Shown here piece by piece: positions 8,283-17,358 of a DNA stretch of 64,000 nt. The stretch is from Anaerolineae bacterium (GTDB lineage: Bacteria; Chloroflexota; Anaerolineae; Aggregatilineales; Phototrophicaceae), in contig JAIOHM010000094.1 of assembly GCA_019912965.1 (NCBI GenBank), positions 24,250-88,249 on the forward strand, read 5' to 3'. The notes below the pieces were generated by a model that saw only the letters and a program-made list of their open reading frames with translations, had not been told where the DNA came from and ran no database searches. Position 1 is the first letter of the stretch, and every line of letters starts with the position of its first letter. The translations under genes were made by a program, and so were the position numbers.

Positions 8283-9428
8283 ATGGCTGTGAATGTTCGC
8301 AAAGTGGAAACTCCCGCTGATTTTCGGGCGTTTTTAGAGTTTCCCTGGACACTGTACAAGAATGACCCTAACTGGGTGCCTCCGCTGCTTTCCATGCGGC
8401 GAGACCTGCTGAATAAAAAAAAGAACCCTAGCTGGGAGTACATGGAAGGCGACTACTTCGCAGCATGGCGTGGCGACCAGATCGTTGGGACAATTGCAGC
8501 CTTCGTCAATCATCGCCACAATGAATTCCATAACGAACATGTGGGCTGGTTTGGCGCGTTTGAGGTTTATGATGATCAGGAGGCCGCCACAGCCTTGCTG
8601 AACACTGCTGCTGAATGGGTCAAGGAGAAAGGTTACGATGCCATACTTGGGCCGCAAACCTTCACCACACATGAAGACTGCGGGATTCTAGTAGATGGTT
8701 TTGTTCCCCCGATTTTGCTGATGCCGTATAACCCACCCTACTACCAGAAATTGGTGGAAGGGGCAGGTTACATCAAAGCAATGGATCTTTATAGCTTTCA
8801 TGTCAGCCGTGAACGACAAGCCGAAATCGGCCTGCAAGACCGGTTGGGGCGCATCACTCAGGGGGTAATGAAGCGGAATAAGATTACCATCCGCAAAATT
8901 GACCAAAAACGCCTCAAAGAAGAATTCGTGGTTTTCAAGGAAATCTACAACGAAGCCTGGGACAAAAATTGGGGCTTTGTGCCCATGACTCCCAAAGAGT
9001 TGGATGGATTGGTCACCAGTCTGGGACAGTTTTTCGAGCCAGATTTCGCCTTCTTCGCAGATGTAGATGGAAAGCCCGCTGGGTTCGGGTTCGCAATTCC
9101 GGATTTCAATCAGGTGTTACACAAAGCCTATGCCCGCCCCGGTACCCCGGAAATATTCACACTGCTCAAAGCACTGTGGCACTGGAAAGTCCGTCCGGTG
9201 ATGACATGGGCGCGCATCCCGCTGTTAGGGGTAAAAGAGGCTTACCGCAACAAGGGTGTGGATGCTGCACTGTATTACCATGTCTTGACGGCGCTGATTA
9301 ATGACCCGCGCATTCAGCATTCAGACTCCGGCTGGATTCTGGAATCCAACACCAATATGGTCAGTATCGCCAAGAGTTTTGGCTCGGATATTTACAAGAC
9401 GCATCGATTTTACGAGAAGAAATTCTAA
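8283..9428 (+). CDS. GNAT-like N-acetyltransferase-fold protein, function unknown
   Basis: A 381-residue protein beginning KVETPADFRAFLEFPWTLYKNDPNWVPPL, the hallmark N terminus of a widespread family annotated as hypothetical or GNAT-like. It appears to carry two GNAT-like halves: an N-terminal one with VGTIAAFVNHRHNEFHNEHVGWFG and DAILGPQTFTTHEDCGILVDG, and a C-terminal one with PAGFGFAIPDFNQV, RIPLLGVKEAYRNKGVDAALYYHV and a closing SGWILESNTNMVSIAKSFG. Highly acidic and aromatic, no membrane segment. It stands alone between the divergent tRNA and a response regulator. Its biochemical role is not known to me. Confidence 0.8.
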   Translation: MAVNVRKVETPADFRAFLEFPWTLYKNDPNWVPPLLSMRRDLLNKKKNPSWEYMEGDYFAAWRGDQIVGTIAAFVNHRHNEFHNEHVGWFGAFEVYDDQEAATALLNTAAEWVKEKGYDAILGPQTFTTHEDCGILVDGFVPPILLMPYNPPYYQKLVEGAGYIKAMDLYSFHVSRERQAEIGLQDRLGRITQGVMKRNKITIRKIDQKRLKEEFVVFKEIYNEAWDKNWGFVPMTPKELDGLVTSLGQFFEPDFAFFADVDGKPAGFGFAIPDFNQVLHKAYARPGTPEIFTLLKALWHWKVRPVMTWARIPLLGVKEAYRNKGVDAALYYHVLTALINDPRIQHSDSGWILESNTNMVSIAKSFGSDIYKTHRFYEKKF

Positions 9429-9514
9429 ATTTACGTTATGACCATTGTCACAATGTAACGCGGCAACATTTGCTTTATACTAAATTCATATACCCGGTGA
9501 AAGGGGGCGAGTGC

Positions 9515-9877
9515 ATGGCAAAAATTCTCGTGGTAGACGACGAACACCTCACTGTAGAGATGCTCTCCTCATACCTCAGCTTGATGGGACACGAATCGAT
9601 TCCAGCTTACTCAGGACGCCAGACATGGGATCGGCTGGCCTATGAAGAACCTGATCTCATTTTGCTGGATATTCAACTGCCGGATGAAAACGGTCTGGAA
9701 ATATGCCGCAAACTCCGGGCAGGCGACGCCACCCGCAACGTTCCTATCATCATTATTTCGGCTCATTTTCCACCGATGACCAAAGAAGCTACAGCGGCAG
9801 GTGCCAACGGTTACCTTGCCAAGCCGATCAAACTGGACGCCCTGAAAGCCAGCTTGAATAGTTCAGGTGTGAGCTAA
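9515..9877 (+). CDS. Stand-alone response regulator receiver protein
   Basis: Single receiver (CheY-like) domain of 120 residues with no output domain. The acidic pair is at residues 8-9 (VVDDE), the phospho-acceptor Asp at 52 (LLDIQLPDENG), the Ser of the switch at 82 (IIISAHF) and the invariant Lys at 103 (YLAKPIK). ATG 9515 is chosen because an AAGGGGG ribosome site lies just upstream; a TTG start 45 bases earlier is unlikely. No histidine kinase is near, so its partner is encoded elsewhere. It resembles the second receiver protein at 53317 in length and layout. Confidence 0.93.
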   Translation: MAKILVVDDEHLTVEMLSSYLSLMGHESIPAYSGRQTWDRLAYEEPDLILLDIQLPDENGLEICRKLRAGDATRNVPIIIISAHFPPMTKEATAAGANGYLAKPIKLDALKASLNSSGVS

Positions 9878-10022
9878 AGATCAGAATCGACACAGTTTTA
9901 ACGATCCACGATCCATTTAATATGCGACACTTGATGTCATTATGCTTCCGGGTCGTGGATTGCTCTCAATTACGAACTTAGGACAAACACTACATTATCC
10001 TCTTCGGGAATCCACAAACCGG

Positions 10023-11339
10023 TTATCCTCCCGCTACATCAATGGCATCCGCAACGGCTTCCTCCGCTGTGCGCTGCCCTGAGATGACAGCGGCCAGTGC
10101 AGTTTGCATGGCGCGAGGCGCATTCCCTGGCGACGCGGCAAATGGTAAGTGAGCATTGGTCAGGAGTTGGACAGCAAACGAATTATAACCATCAACCTGC
10201 CACAATCTCATGGCTGCGCGCAATGGTGGCAGCATGTTAATTGCCCGCGTGTAAGCAGCTAATCGGGATGCATCAAACACCCAATCCAGAAAATGTGCTG
10301 CTTGAAGCTGTCGATTTTTGTCTTTTGTCACAATCACCCACATCCACCCATTAATGATAGTCATGGGATCGCCTTCGAATAAGGGAATCGGCGCGGATTC
10401 AAGCTGTTGACCGCGCGCCAACAGGTCAAGATAGTGCGTCGAGGACACAACTGCTGCATTAACACTACCATCAATCAACCCTGCCAGATAATCTTCTGGG
10501 CGGTCATAATTCAGCACAGTGCTTTGGATTGCCCCCCCTTCAACCGCAGCCTGATAAAAATCCAGCACGGTGCGGAGAGCTTCCGCATTGATCTGACCGA
10601 CTTGAAGTTCAACCTGTGTGCCGCCTGCCGAAAGGTATTGCAGCAGCAGCACATCGCTGATGCCTTCGACTACAGCCGCAGGGAAGACAAATGTCTGCCG
10701 ATTCAACAACACATCTTCAAAGGTGGCAAAATTCCCGGAAAGCACAACCGAACGATAAGCAATGTGCTCTACCTCCAGCCCATACGGCAGCCCATACAAC
10801 ATATTATTGACCTGCCCCAATTCCAACGCCGCTGGATACAAATCACCCAGAATAGCGGAGGTAACTGTACCTTCAAGTGGTTGAATCAAACCACTTTGCG
10901 CGGCAGCCAGCAAATCACTCCGCCTCAGCAAAGTTATATCTGGGAGCGCACCGGGTGCAACCGTGCTGGCGGATTTGAGCGTTTCCATAACGCCGCCGAC
11001 ATCAGAGCCTTTCTTCAGGCGAGGCTCAACCCGAATATCCGATTGGGCAATGTGGAACATGTCGATCTGATCAGCCATCATGAAAGTAGCCTGTTCATTC
11101 GTCACTGGGGAAACAGGCTCTGGTAGCCATAGCGATAAAATACTTGGCCCATCCGGGGTAGCTTCCGGTGTGACAACCGGAATGATAGGTTCAATGGTTG
11201 GCGACTGTGTGGGGGTTTTGAGCATCTCTGAGGTAACAGATGGTGTAACGGCGCTGCCGCCCCCACAGCCCGAAATCAACATAAAGACTATACAAGCGAC
11301 CACAACGCCAATTCGATTTAGCGACAGGGTTAAACACAT
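10023..11339 (-). CDS. Extracellular solute-binding lipoprotein, orphan
   Basis: A 438-residue lipoprotein of the family 1 sugar-binding type. The start at 11339 has a CGGAGTG ribosome site and gives a signal peptide ending in the lipobox ISGCGGG. Then comes a Thr/Pro-rich linker (about residues 30-65) and a binding-protein fold with the usual LPDITLLRRSDLLAAAQSGLIQPLEGTV and LYGLPYGLEVEHIAYR stretches, and a C-terminal helix pattern. No permease or ATPase gene is adjacent; the divergent neighbour is a GT39-type glycosyltransferase. It may work with a transporter elsewhere, or as a sensor. Substrate class (carbohydrate) is inferred from family only. Confidence 0.85.
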   Translation of the reverse strand: MCLTLSLNRIGVVVACIVFMLISGCGGGSAVTPSVTSEMLKTPTQSPTIEPIIPVVTPEATPDGPSILSLWLPEPVSPVTNEQATFMMADQIDMFHIAQSDIRVEPRLKKGSDVGGVMETLKSASTVAPGALPDITLLRRSDLLAAAQSGLIQPLEGTVTSAILGDLYPAALELGQVNNMLYGLPYGLEVEHIAYRSVVLSGNFATFEDVLLNRQTFVFPAAVVEGISDVLLLQYLSAGGTQVELQVGQINAEALRTVLDFYQAAVEGGAIQSTVLNYDRPEDYLAGLIDGSVNAAVVSSTHYLDLLARGQQLESAPIPLFEGDPMTIINGWMWVIVTKDKNRQLQAAHFLDWVFDASRLAAYTRAINMLPPLRAAMRLWQVDGYNSFAVQLLTNAHLPFAASPGNAPRAMQTALAAVISGQRTAEEAVADAIDVAGG

Positions 11340-11432
11340 ATCACACTCCGAATGCAAAACCGGCAGCATTATATCATGGGGTGTGCTGCTAGATCAGTTT
11401 CACGCACTTTTTCCACCACAGGCATATAATGA

Positions 11433-13409
11433 ATGCAAGGCGATCAGTCATTGAAATGGATTACGGTGAATTCTACCAGAGGAAATAGGCGGGCTATCAG
11501 TTCGATAGCGATTCTTAGTGGTCTGCTGGCCGCAGGAGCATTTGTTGTCGCACTAGTATACCGTCGAAAGGTAATCCCCATCACGCCCGAAGCATCGCCG
11601 ATACCGGAAATCCCCAGAATGGTTGTCACCGCCGTAAAAATCGAAACATCCTCCACCATTATCCGTATTCAACACATCACAGCACTAATCACCGGAATTA
11701 TACTGCTGGCGCTTTTGGCTGAAAGTAACGGAAAAATATTTGATCTCCCTTGGCTGCAAGGGTTCAACACCCGCTGGCAATTCATGGCACTGGTCGCGGG
11801 CGCTGCGTTGGTGGGATTCGGCTTAAGCATAGGCGAACCTAGAAAAAGCGCCGATTCGATCCTGCCGCATGGATGGGAACGATGGGCACTGGGCGGCATG
11901 ATGCTGGCGGGGTTGGCTATACGCGCGTGGAATTTGGAAGAAGCCGTGTTCATGTATGTGGATGAATTCGGCTCAGTATATACGGTGGTTACACTACGCG
12001 ATGTCACTTCTCGTTTGCTTGTGCCAAGCTGGGAAATAGCAGGCTGGTCACAGGTTTATGGTTATATGCAGGCATTTACTGCGCAGCTTTTCGGGGCAAA
12101 CTTGATCGGCTTGAGAGCCATCAGCCCCATTGTCGGAACCCTGACCATTCCCGCAGTGTATGGACTAGGGGCAACACTGTTCAACCGCCGCGTTGGATTA
12201 TTGGCGGCGCTCTGGCTGACAACCTTCCCACCGCACATCCATTTCAGCCGTTTAGGTGTACCCAATATTGCTGATCCCCTGTTCGGCGTACTGGCACTGG
12301 TGCTGCTGGCACGCGGCTGGCAAACCGGACGAGGCCGCGATTTTGCGCTGGCAGGTGTGATGCTTGGCCTGACGCAGTATTTTTACGAGGCTGGGCGATT
12401 GCTGTTTCCGATTCTAGCAGCGGGATTTGCTCTGACGCTTATTCTCCCTCTGATAAAACCTAAAAATCCCCCTACAATTAGCCGTGTGAATTTATGGAAC
12501 TTAGCCCGAACCGGATTAGCAGCGGTGTTGGTCGGTGCGCCAGCCCATTATGCGCTGATCGCGGCTGGCATTTCACCAACGATGCGTTTCAGCGCAATGA
12601 ACGTGCTTGGGGATTACCTGAATGGGCTTCGAACCCAACCGTTGGAACTGCTGCAAAACCGAATTTTGCCACCCTTTTTGCATTATGTCTGGACACCAGA
12701 CGCCAGTCAGTTGTATTACGGTGGGCAGTTCGGTTTGGTGCTGCCATATATCGTTCCGTTTTTCCTGCTGGGTATCGGTTGGGCGCTGTGGCACTGGCGA
12801 CAGCCGCGTTATCTGCTGCTACTGGTGTGGCTGTTTGGGGTAGCGTTCGGCAACGGATTCATCGAACAAAATGTGTTTTCGTCAAGATATGTGGTGGCTC
12901 TGCCTGCACTAGCGCTGGTGATCGCATTGGGATTTCGAGTGCTGGCGCTGATGCTCAAACGGCGGCGGTTGGTGATTGGGTTGGCAGTGTTGCTGGCAGG
13001 GTCGCAAATTGTATATTACCTCAGCTTCCATCTACCGCTGTACAACCGTCAAATCCGCCCGTTCCGCGACTTTGCCGAGATTGTGCCACGTGCAATTAAC
13101 TTTCCACCAGAAACACAGCTTCATCTGATTACGGATGATGCGTTTTCCTACTGGCAGTTTGATACACTGCAAGCCTATTTTAATCTACGTTTTGAGTTCA
13201 TCGTCACCAAACCAGACGAACTCACGGCGGAAATGTTAGCCACTTTGCAGCGCGATGTATCCCACGCCTTTTTCGTCATTCCAGAAGATACCATCAGCAT
13301 CGGGTTAATTCGGGCGCAGTTCGACGCTGCCGAACCGACATTTAGCCCGCATAATGTTCCCCTTGACCGCCAATATGGACTTATTTTTATTCCATCGGAG
13401 ATACCATGA
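11433..13409 (+). CDS. PMT/GT39-type membrane glycosyltransferase
   Basis: Integral membrane protein of 658 residues with about a dozen hydrophobic segments. It has the ArnT/PMT-like layout: an acidic pair in the first extracytoplasmic loop (EAVFMYVDEFGSVYTVVTL, around residue 170), a conserved loop (FNRRVGLLAALWLTTFPPHIHFSRLG) and a C-terminal soluble part. Such enzymes move a sugar from a polyprenyl phosphate to protein, lipid or glycan on the outer face. The first 50 residues form a separate hydrophobic anchor followed by a Pro-rich stretch. Its stop overlaps the start of a small gene (ATGA). Donor and acceptor are unknown; a second, differently sized PMT-like protein is at 22085. Confidence 0.82.
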   Translation: MQGDQSLKWITVNSTRGNRRAISSIAILSGLLAAGAFVVALVYRRKVIPITPEASPIPEIPRMVVTAVKIETSSTIIRIQHITALITGIILLALLAESNGKIFDLPWLQGFNTRWQFMALVAGAALVGFGLSIGEPRKSADSILPHGWERWALGGMMLAGLAIRAWNLEEAVFMYVDEFGSVYTVVTLRDVTSRLLVPSWEIAGWSQVYGYMQAFTAQLFGANLIGLRAISPIVGTLTIPAVYGLGATLFNRRVGLLAALWLTTFPPHIHFSRLGVPNIADPLFGVLALVLLARGWQTGRGRDFALAGVMLGLTQYFYEAGRLLFPILAAGFALTLILPLIKPKNPPTISRVNLWNLARTGLAAVLVGAPAHYALIAAGISPTMRFSAMNVLGDYLNGLRTQPLELLQNRILPPFLHYVWTPDASQLYYGGQFGLVLPYIVPFFLLGIGWALWHWRQPRYLLLLVWLFGVAFGNGFIEQNVFSSRYVVALPALALVIALGFRVLALMLKRRRLVIGLAVLLAGSQIVYYLSFHLPLYNRQIRPFRDFAEIVPRAINFPPETQLHLITDDAFSYWQFDTLQAYFNLRFEFIVTKPDELTAEMLATLQRDVSHAFFVIPEDTISIGLIRAQFDAAEPTFSPHNVPLDRQYGLIFIPSEIP

Positions 13410-13729
13410 AAGACCTGCCCCAATTCAAACCGCAAGACCGTAAACAAGTTGAAATATTCATCGCCCGCGTACTGACGCTGCCGGGCGGCGATCTGACTCA
13501 CCTGAGTGATCTGATCTCCTACCCAGACGGGCATTTCCGCGCGGTGTTCAGCCCTGCCTATTTTGTGCTACCCGAAGGCCAACCTGAGCCGAGCAAATCA
13601 CAATGGAACAATCTGAAGAAGAAAGTGAGGCGGCACGACTCGCAAGCATTCGTGTTCAAAGAGCATGGCACCGTGCCCTGCGACGGGGAAAAATGCTATT
13701 ATCTGGATTTTGGATTCTTCGCTGAGTGA
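13406..13729 (+). CDS. Small conserved-looking protein of unknown function
   Basis: A 107-residue soluble, basic-and-acidic protein whose ATG overlaps the glycosyltransferase stop (ATGA), so it is translated from the same mRNA. Notable features are a start rich in charged residues (KDLPQFKPQDRKQVEIFIARVL), a Gly-Gly turn, and CDGEKCYYLDFGFF at the end, with two cysteines four apart. I do not recognise the family. It may be an accessory of the membrane enzyme, but only position supports this. Confidence 0.65.
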   Translation: MKDLPQFKPQDRKQVEIFIARVLTLPGGDLTHLSDLISYPDGHFRAVFSPAYFVLPEGQPEPSKSQWNNLKKKVRRHDSQAFVFKEHGTVPCDGEKCYYLDFGFFAE

Positions 13730-13886
13730 GAACACCAACCAGTTTCTATGCATAGTGGATTATGCCTACCTCAAGGCAGACAATAGCTTAACCAACATGA
13801 CCATTCATTGGGGGATAAAACGAAACCCTGTATAATCCAGCGAAACGAAAAGATATTCATTACCCCCTTTTGCCCAGGAGCTTTTT

Positions 13887-15515
13887 ATGGCTTACCAAGT
13901 GCCTGACTTAACTTCACCTGCCCCCGTCGCGGTCAACGAAGCAATTCTAATTGCCAGCGGCGATTTACGCCTTTCAGCTAATCAAGTCTGCTGGCCTGCC
14001 CAACAGGATATGGAAGGTCGCATCATCGACGCCTTCGCCAGCGAGGGCATTACGGTGAAACGCGGGCATCCCTATGACCCGGAACTGAAGCACGGTTTCA
14101 TCTGGAATCAGCGCATGGGCATGGATGTGTTCAAAAATATCCATCCTGATGCCAAATTGATTGTAGCCGAGGCGGTTTGGCAGTACAGCCATCATGTGCT
14201 CGCTGGTTTGCGTTCGCATCGTGGGCCGATTTTGACGGTCGCCAATTGGAGTGGTCAGTGGCCGGGATTGGTTGGATTGCTGAACCTGAATGGCTCGCTG
14301 ACCAAAATGGGCGTCCAGTTTAGCAGCATTTGGAGCGAAGATTTCACCGACGAGTTTTTCCTGAGCGGCATCCGCGAGTGGATTAAAACCGGGAAGATCA
14401 GCCACAGCACAACCCATGTTCGTGATTTAAATTCCACCACTTTACCTGCCGATGAAGTTTGGTTGGGGCGACGATTGGCGGGGCTATTAAAGCAAGAGAA
14501 GGCTATCCTCGGCATTTTCGATGAAGGCTGCATGGGCATGTACAACGCCATCATCGACGATGAGTTGCTGAACCCGACGGGCATTTACAAAGAACGCCTG
14601 AGCCAGTCGGCGCTGGTAGCCGGGATGCGATTCGTGAGTAACGCTGAAGCGCAGAAAGTCCGCGATTGGCTGAATGCAAAAGGGGTTAAGTTCATTACGG
14701 GAACGAACGAAGAAACCGAACTCACAGACGCACAAATCCTCGAACAATGCAAAATGTACATCGCGGCGGTGCGCATTGCTCATGAATTTGGGTGTGCTGC
14801 GGTCGGCATCCAGTATCAGCAGGGGTTGAAGGATATGGCTCCGGCTTCTGATCTGGTGGAAGGTTTGCTGAATAATGTAGAACGTCCTCCGGTTTACCAT
14901 GCTGTAACGGGTGAAGAACTTTTCGCAGGCAAAGCGCTGCCGCATTTCAACGAAGTGGACGAAGGCGCGGCGGTGGACGCATTAGTGACAAACCGTGTAT
15001 GGACAGCGATGGGACTCGATCCTGCGACGACGCTGCACGACCTGCGCTACGGCGAACAATATGGCGATGATTTTGTATGGGTTTTTCTGATTTCGGGAGC
15101 AGCACCCGCTTCACATTTTATTGATGGTTATGCAGGGGCAAGCAGCGAACGCCAGCCACCGATGTACTTCCGGTTAGGCGGGGGGACGCTCAAGGGCATC
15201 AGCAAGCCAGGCGAAATTGTATGGAGCCGTGTTTATGTGATGGGCGGCAAACTGCACTGCGATATGGGGCGAGCGACGGTGATTGAACTGCCACACGAGG
15301 AAACCGAACGCCGCTGGCAGATGACCACACCGCAATGGCCGATCATGCACGCGGTACTGCACGGCGTCAACCGTGACCAGATGATGGCACGACATAAGGC
15401 GAACCATCTGAATGTGGCTTATGGGAATGATGCCGCATCAGCCGATAAAGCGTTGGCAGCAAAAGCCGCGATGCTGAACGAGATGGGTATTGAAGTTCAT
15501 CTTTGCGGGATTTAA
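13887..15515 (+). CDS. L-fucose/L-arabinose isomerase-like protein
   Basis: Cytoplasmic enzyme of 542 residues resembling the FucI/AraA aldose-ketose isomerase superfamily. The pieces that match are the Rossmann-like N domains (LIASGDLRLSANQVCWPAQQDMEGRI), a middle part with IGIFDEGCMGMYNAII, and the C-terminal catalytic half (VGIQYQQGLKDMAPASDLVEGLLNN, then the terminal HADKA-like end). FucI itself is about 590 residues. The metal-ligand residues were not aligned, and the Glu expected after the VGIxxQ motif reads Gln-Gln here, so activity on fucose is uncertain. A FucU/RbsD mutarotase gene follows 124 bp downstream, which fits a sugar-isomerase role. It may act on a related hexose or pentose. 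Confidence 0.75.
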   Translation: MAYQVPDLTSPAPVAVNEAILIASGDLRLSANQVCWPAQQDMEGRIIDAFASEGITVKRGHPYDPELKHGFIWNQRMGMDVFKNIHPDAKLIVAEAVWQYSHHVLAGLRSHRGPILTVANWSGQWPGLVGLLNLNGSLTKMGVQFSSIWSEDFTDEFFLSGIREWIKTGKISHSTTHVRDLNSTTLPADEVWLGRRLAGLLKQEKAILGIFDEGCMGMYNAIIDDELLNPTGIYKERLSQSALVAGMRFVSNAEAQKVRDWLNAKGVKFITGTNEETELTDAQILEQCKMYIAAVRIAHEFGCAAVGIQYQQGLKDMAPASDLVEGLLNNVERPPVYHAVTGEELFAGKALPHFNEVDEGAAVDALVTNRVWTAMGLDPATTLHDLRYGEQYGDDFVWVFLISGAAPASHFIDGYAGASSERQPPMYFRLGGGTLKGISKPGEIVWSRVYVMGGKLHCDMGRATVIELPHEETERRWQMTTPQWPIMHAVLHGVNRDQMMARHKANHLNVAYGNDAASADKALAAKAAMLNEMGIEVHLCGI

Positions 15516-15534
15516 ACGCCAAAATCGATCCTAT

Positions 15535-15559
15535 ACCTGATAAACAGGTGGGAACAGGT
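15535..15559. repeat. 25-bp repeat, copy 1 (inverted relative to copy at 19899)
   Basis: The complement of this stretch matches 19899-19923 at 23 of 25 positions. Each copy contains the self-complementary core ACCTG-TTT(T/A)T-CAGGT. Here it lies directly after the fucose-isomerase-like gene. Confidence 0.7.
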
Positions 15560-15595
15560 AATATTACAATTATTACAAGATGTGGTAAATAGAGC

Positions 15596-15615
15596 AGGCG
15601 CAGCACGCTGCGCCT
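15596..15615. repeat. Intercistronic palindrome between isomerase and mutarotase genes
   Basis: Perfect 8-bp stem AGGCGCAG/CTGCGCCT with loop CACG, followed by CTACA. It resembles the REP-like hairpins ending in CCCCTA seen at 31726 and 57627. No T-run follows, so it is more likely an mRNA-stabilising structure than a terminator. Confidence 0.6.
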
Positions 15616-15639
15616 CTACAACCAATGAAGGATTAAATT

Positions 15640-16062
15640 ATGCTTACGACACAACTGCTTCATCCTGAAATTCTGGAAGCATTGGGGGGTTCGGGTCACG
15701 GCGGGAAGGTGCTGATCGCGGACGGCAACTACCCATTTAATACGCGGGCGAACCCGGCAGCCAGGCGTGTATACCTGAACTTCACACACGGCAAGCTCAA
15801 CGCGGTGGAAGTGCTAGAAGTTTTGGCGAAGGCCATTCCAATTGAAGCGGCGGATGTGATGGTGCCGGATTCGGGCGATGAACCACCGATTTTCGCGGAG
15901 TTCCGGCGCTGCCTGCCGCACCTCGAATTGAAGACAAATGGGCGCTTTCCGTTTTATGATCTGGCGCGCGACCCGGACTGCTGTTTGGTGATCGCCACCG
16001 GGGAACAGCGAATTTATGCCAATATCCTGCTGACGATTGGGGTTGTTCCGCCGCCAGCGTAG
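15640..16062 (+). CDS. fucU: FucU/RbsD-family sugar mutarotase
   Basis: Catalyses interconversion of sugar anomers (pyranose alpha/beta for FucU, furanose/pyranose for RbsD); cytoplasmic decamer-type protein. The 140-residue sequence opens with the family signature LLHPEILEALGGSGHGGKVLIADGNYP, where the catalytic His follows SG, and ends with GEQRIYANILLTIGVV, matching the family's C-terminal Tyr-Ala-Asn motif. Length is typical for FucU (about 140). It follows the fucose-isomerase-like gene, supporting a shared substrate, most simply L-fucose or another deoxy/hexose sugar. Confidence 0.9.
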   Translation: MLTTQLLHPEILEALGGSGHGGKVLIADGNYPFNTRANPAARRVYLNFTHGKLNAVEVLEVLAKAIPIEAADVMVPDSGDEPPIFAEFRRCLPHLELKTNGRFPFYDLARDPDCCLVIATGEQRIYANILLTIGVVPPPA

Positions 16063-16146
16063 ACCAATCATGGGTTAAGCGCATTGTCAGTTAAACTTTA
16101 ATTTGTTAATCTCGGCGGTGTATCTTTAACATCCACAGCGAGGCAT

Positions 16147-16992
16147 ATGATGCACCGCCGACTACTCCCCCTCTGGCAAATTGCACTCCTATTCGGATTC
16201 ACAATTGGTTTCTCCTCATTCGTACAGGCTGATGAACGCATTGCAGACCCGATCATTTATGGCATTCAGAGCGTGATGGGCGACTGCGTGAATGAGGTAG
16301 TCGTGATCGTGAACTTCTATTACACGGCAGCAACGGATGATGACAACGGCGATGATTGGTACACATTTGTGCTTTACGATGCCAACGGAATCGCCATCGT
16401 TGGTGGGCAAGGCGGTACACCGTTAGGTGAACATGGCAACGGCATCAATATTATTGTCATCCCATTCAACAAGCCTACCAAACGTCCGTTCACTGCTAAA
16501 CTCCATGATGTGACCGAACGTTTCCCACAAGGTGAAACAGGCTTCAAGAATGGGACGGTGATCGCCAGCTACACCTTCGACCCCGTTCCATTTAACGAAA
16601 ACTGCCGTGCGCTGCCCGCTGACCAACGTCAGATTGCCGCCATCAAGGAAGTTCGACCGCCAGATGACCGGGTGAACTGGCACATGGGCGACCTGTTTGC
16701 GGTCATTTATCCGGCATGGGATGATGCAGGCAATCCGGCACTGCATATTTATGATGTGAACGAACGCAGCCGGGGCGTGTTCATGTTTGCCCTTACCGAA
16801 ACCGATCTCGCCCCGTATCTGGAAACCCCGCCTGAGCAAAATAGACTGGTCAAAGAAGGCGAGGGAATTGCGGTTTATGTACTCACCACAGGCGAGATTC
16901 AATTCAACATTGGGCCAGATGCCGAGGGCAAAATGGTTGTGGTGATTGTTGATGGGCTGACCGTCACAAGAGTCAATCATTACCAGTATTAA
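16147..16992 (+). CDS. Secreted protein of unknown function
   Basis: A 281-residue protein with a clear signal peptide (MHRRLLPLWQIALLF hydrophobic core, cleavage near ASFVQADE) and no later membrane segment. The mature part is all-beta in character, with strands such as VNEVVVIVNFYYTAATDDDNGDDWYTFVLYD (with an Asp/Asn-rich loop) and NEPGKMVVVIVDGLTVTRV. I recognise no family. Two adjacent ATGs (16147, 16150) are possible; the second is better spaced from the GAGG upstream. The following small gene, 20 bp on, may share its transcript. Confidence 0.7.
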   Translation: MMHRRLLPLWQIALLFGFTIGFSSFVQADERIADPIIYGIQSVMGDCVNEVVVIVNFYYTAATDDDNGDDWYTFVLYDANGIAIVGGQGGTPLGEHGNGINIIVIPFNKPTKRPFTAKLHDVTERFPQGETGFKNGTVIASYTFDPVPFNENCRALPADQRQIAAIKEVRPPDDRVNWHMGDLFAVIYPAWDDAGNPALHIYDVNERSRGVFMFALTETDLAPYLETPPEQNRLVKEGEGIAVYVLTTGEIQFNIGPDAEGKMVVVIVDGLTVTRVNHYQY

Positions 16993-17011
16993 CTCAAGGA
17001 CTGGACACGCT

Positions 17012-17311
17012 ATGATCGCGCGAACTTGGCATGGAGTCGTACCTGCGGCGAAAGCGGATGCTTATTGGGACTACCTGAATCTGACTGGGTTACCGGAATA
17101 TCGGGCGACAACGGGAAACAAAGGGGTAACGGTTTTGCGCCGTACTGAAGGCGATGTCACCCATTTTCTGCTGATTACACTATGGGAGTCAGTAGAGGCA
17201 ATCAAGGCATTCGCGGGTGAGGATTACGAGAAGGCCAAGTATTACCCTAAAGATGAGACCTTCCTGCTAGAGAAAGAACCTTTTGTCACTCATTACGAGG
17301 TGATGGCGTAA
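17012..17311 (+). CDS. Antibiotic-biosynthesis-monooxygenase-like (ABM) domain protein
   Basis: A single dimeric alpha/beta-barrel domain of 99 residues. The pattern IARTWHGVVPAAKADAYWDYL, then GVTVLRRTEGDVTHFLLITLWESVEAIKAFAG and AKYYPKDETFLLEKEPFVTHYEV is typical of the ABM/YdhR-like stress-protein fold. Related proteins act on small aromatic or haem-like ligands, but no cofactor site can be read here. AAGGA ribosome site upstream; a terminator follows closely. Confidence 0.8.
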   Translation: MIARTWHGVVPAAKADAYWDYLNLTGLPEYRATTGNKGVTVLRRTEGDVTHFLLITLWESVEAIKAFAGEDYEKAKYYPKDETFLLEKEPFVTHYEVMA

Positions 17312-17317
17312 AGCAGA

Positions 17318-17345
17318 CGACCGGGAAACATAACCCGGTCGTTTT
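17318..17345 (+). terminator. Rho-independent terminator
   Basis: Eight-bp stem CGACCGGG/CCCGGTCG with an eight-base loop, followed directly by TTTT, seven bases after the ABM-like gene. Confidence 0.85.
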
Positions 17346-17358
17346 CATTTTTGGCAGA

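Noticed and set aside
9902..9965. Inverted GATCCACGA...TCGTGGATT sequences as a terminator
   Set aside because: Stem is imperfect with a long loop and no T-run; convergent genes nearby may still need a terminator, but this is not convincing.
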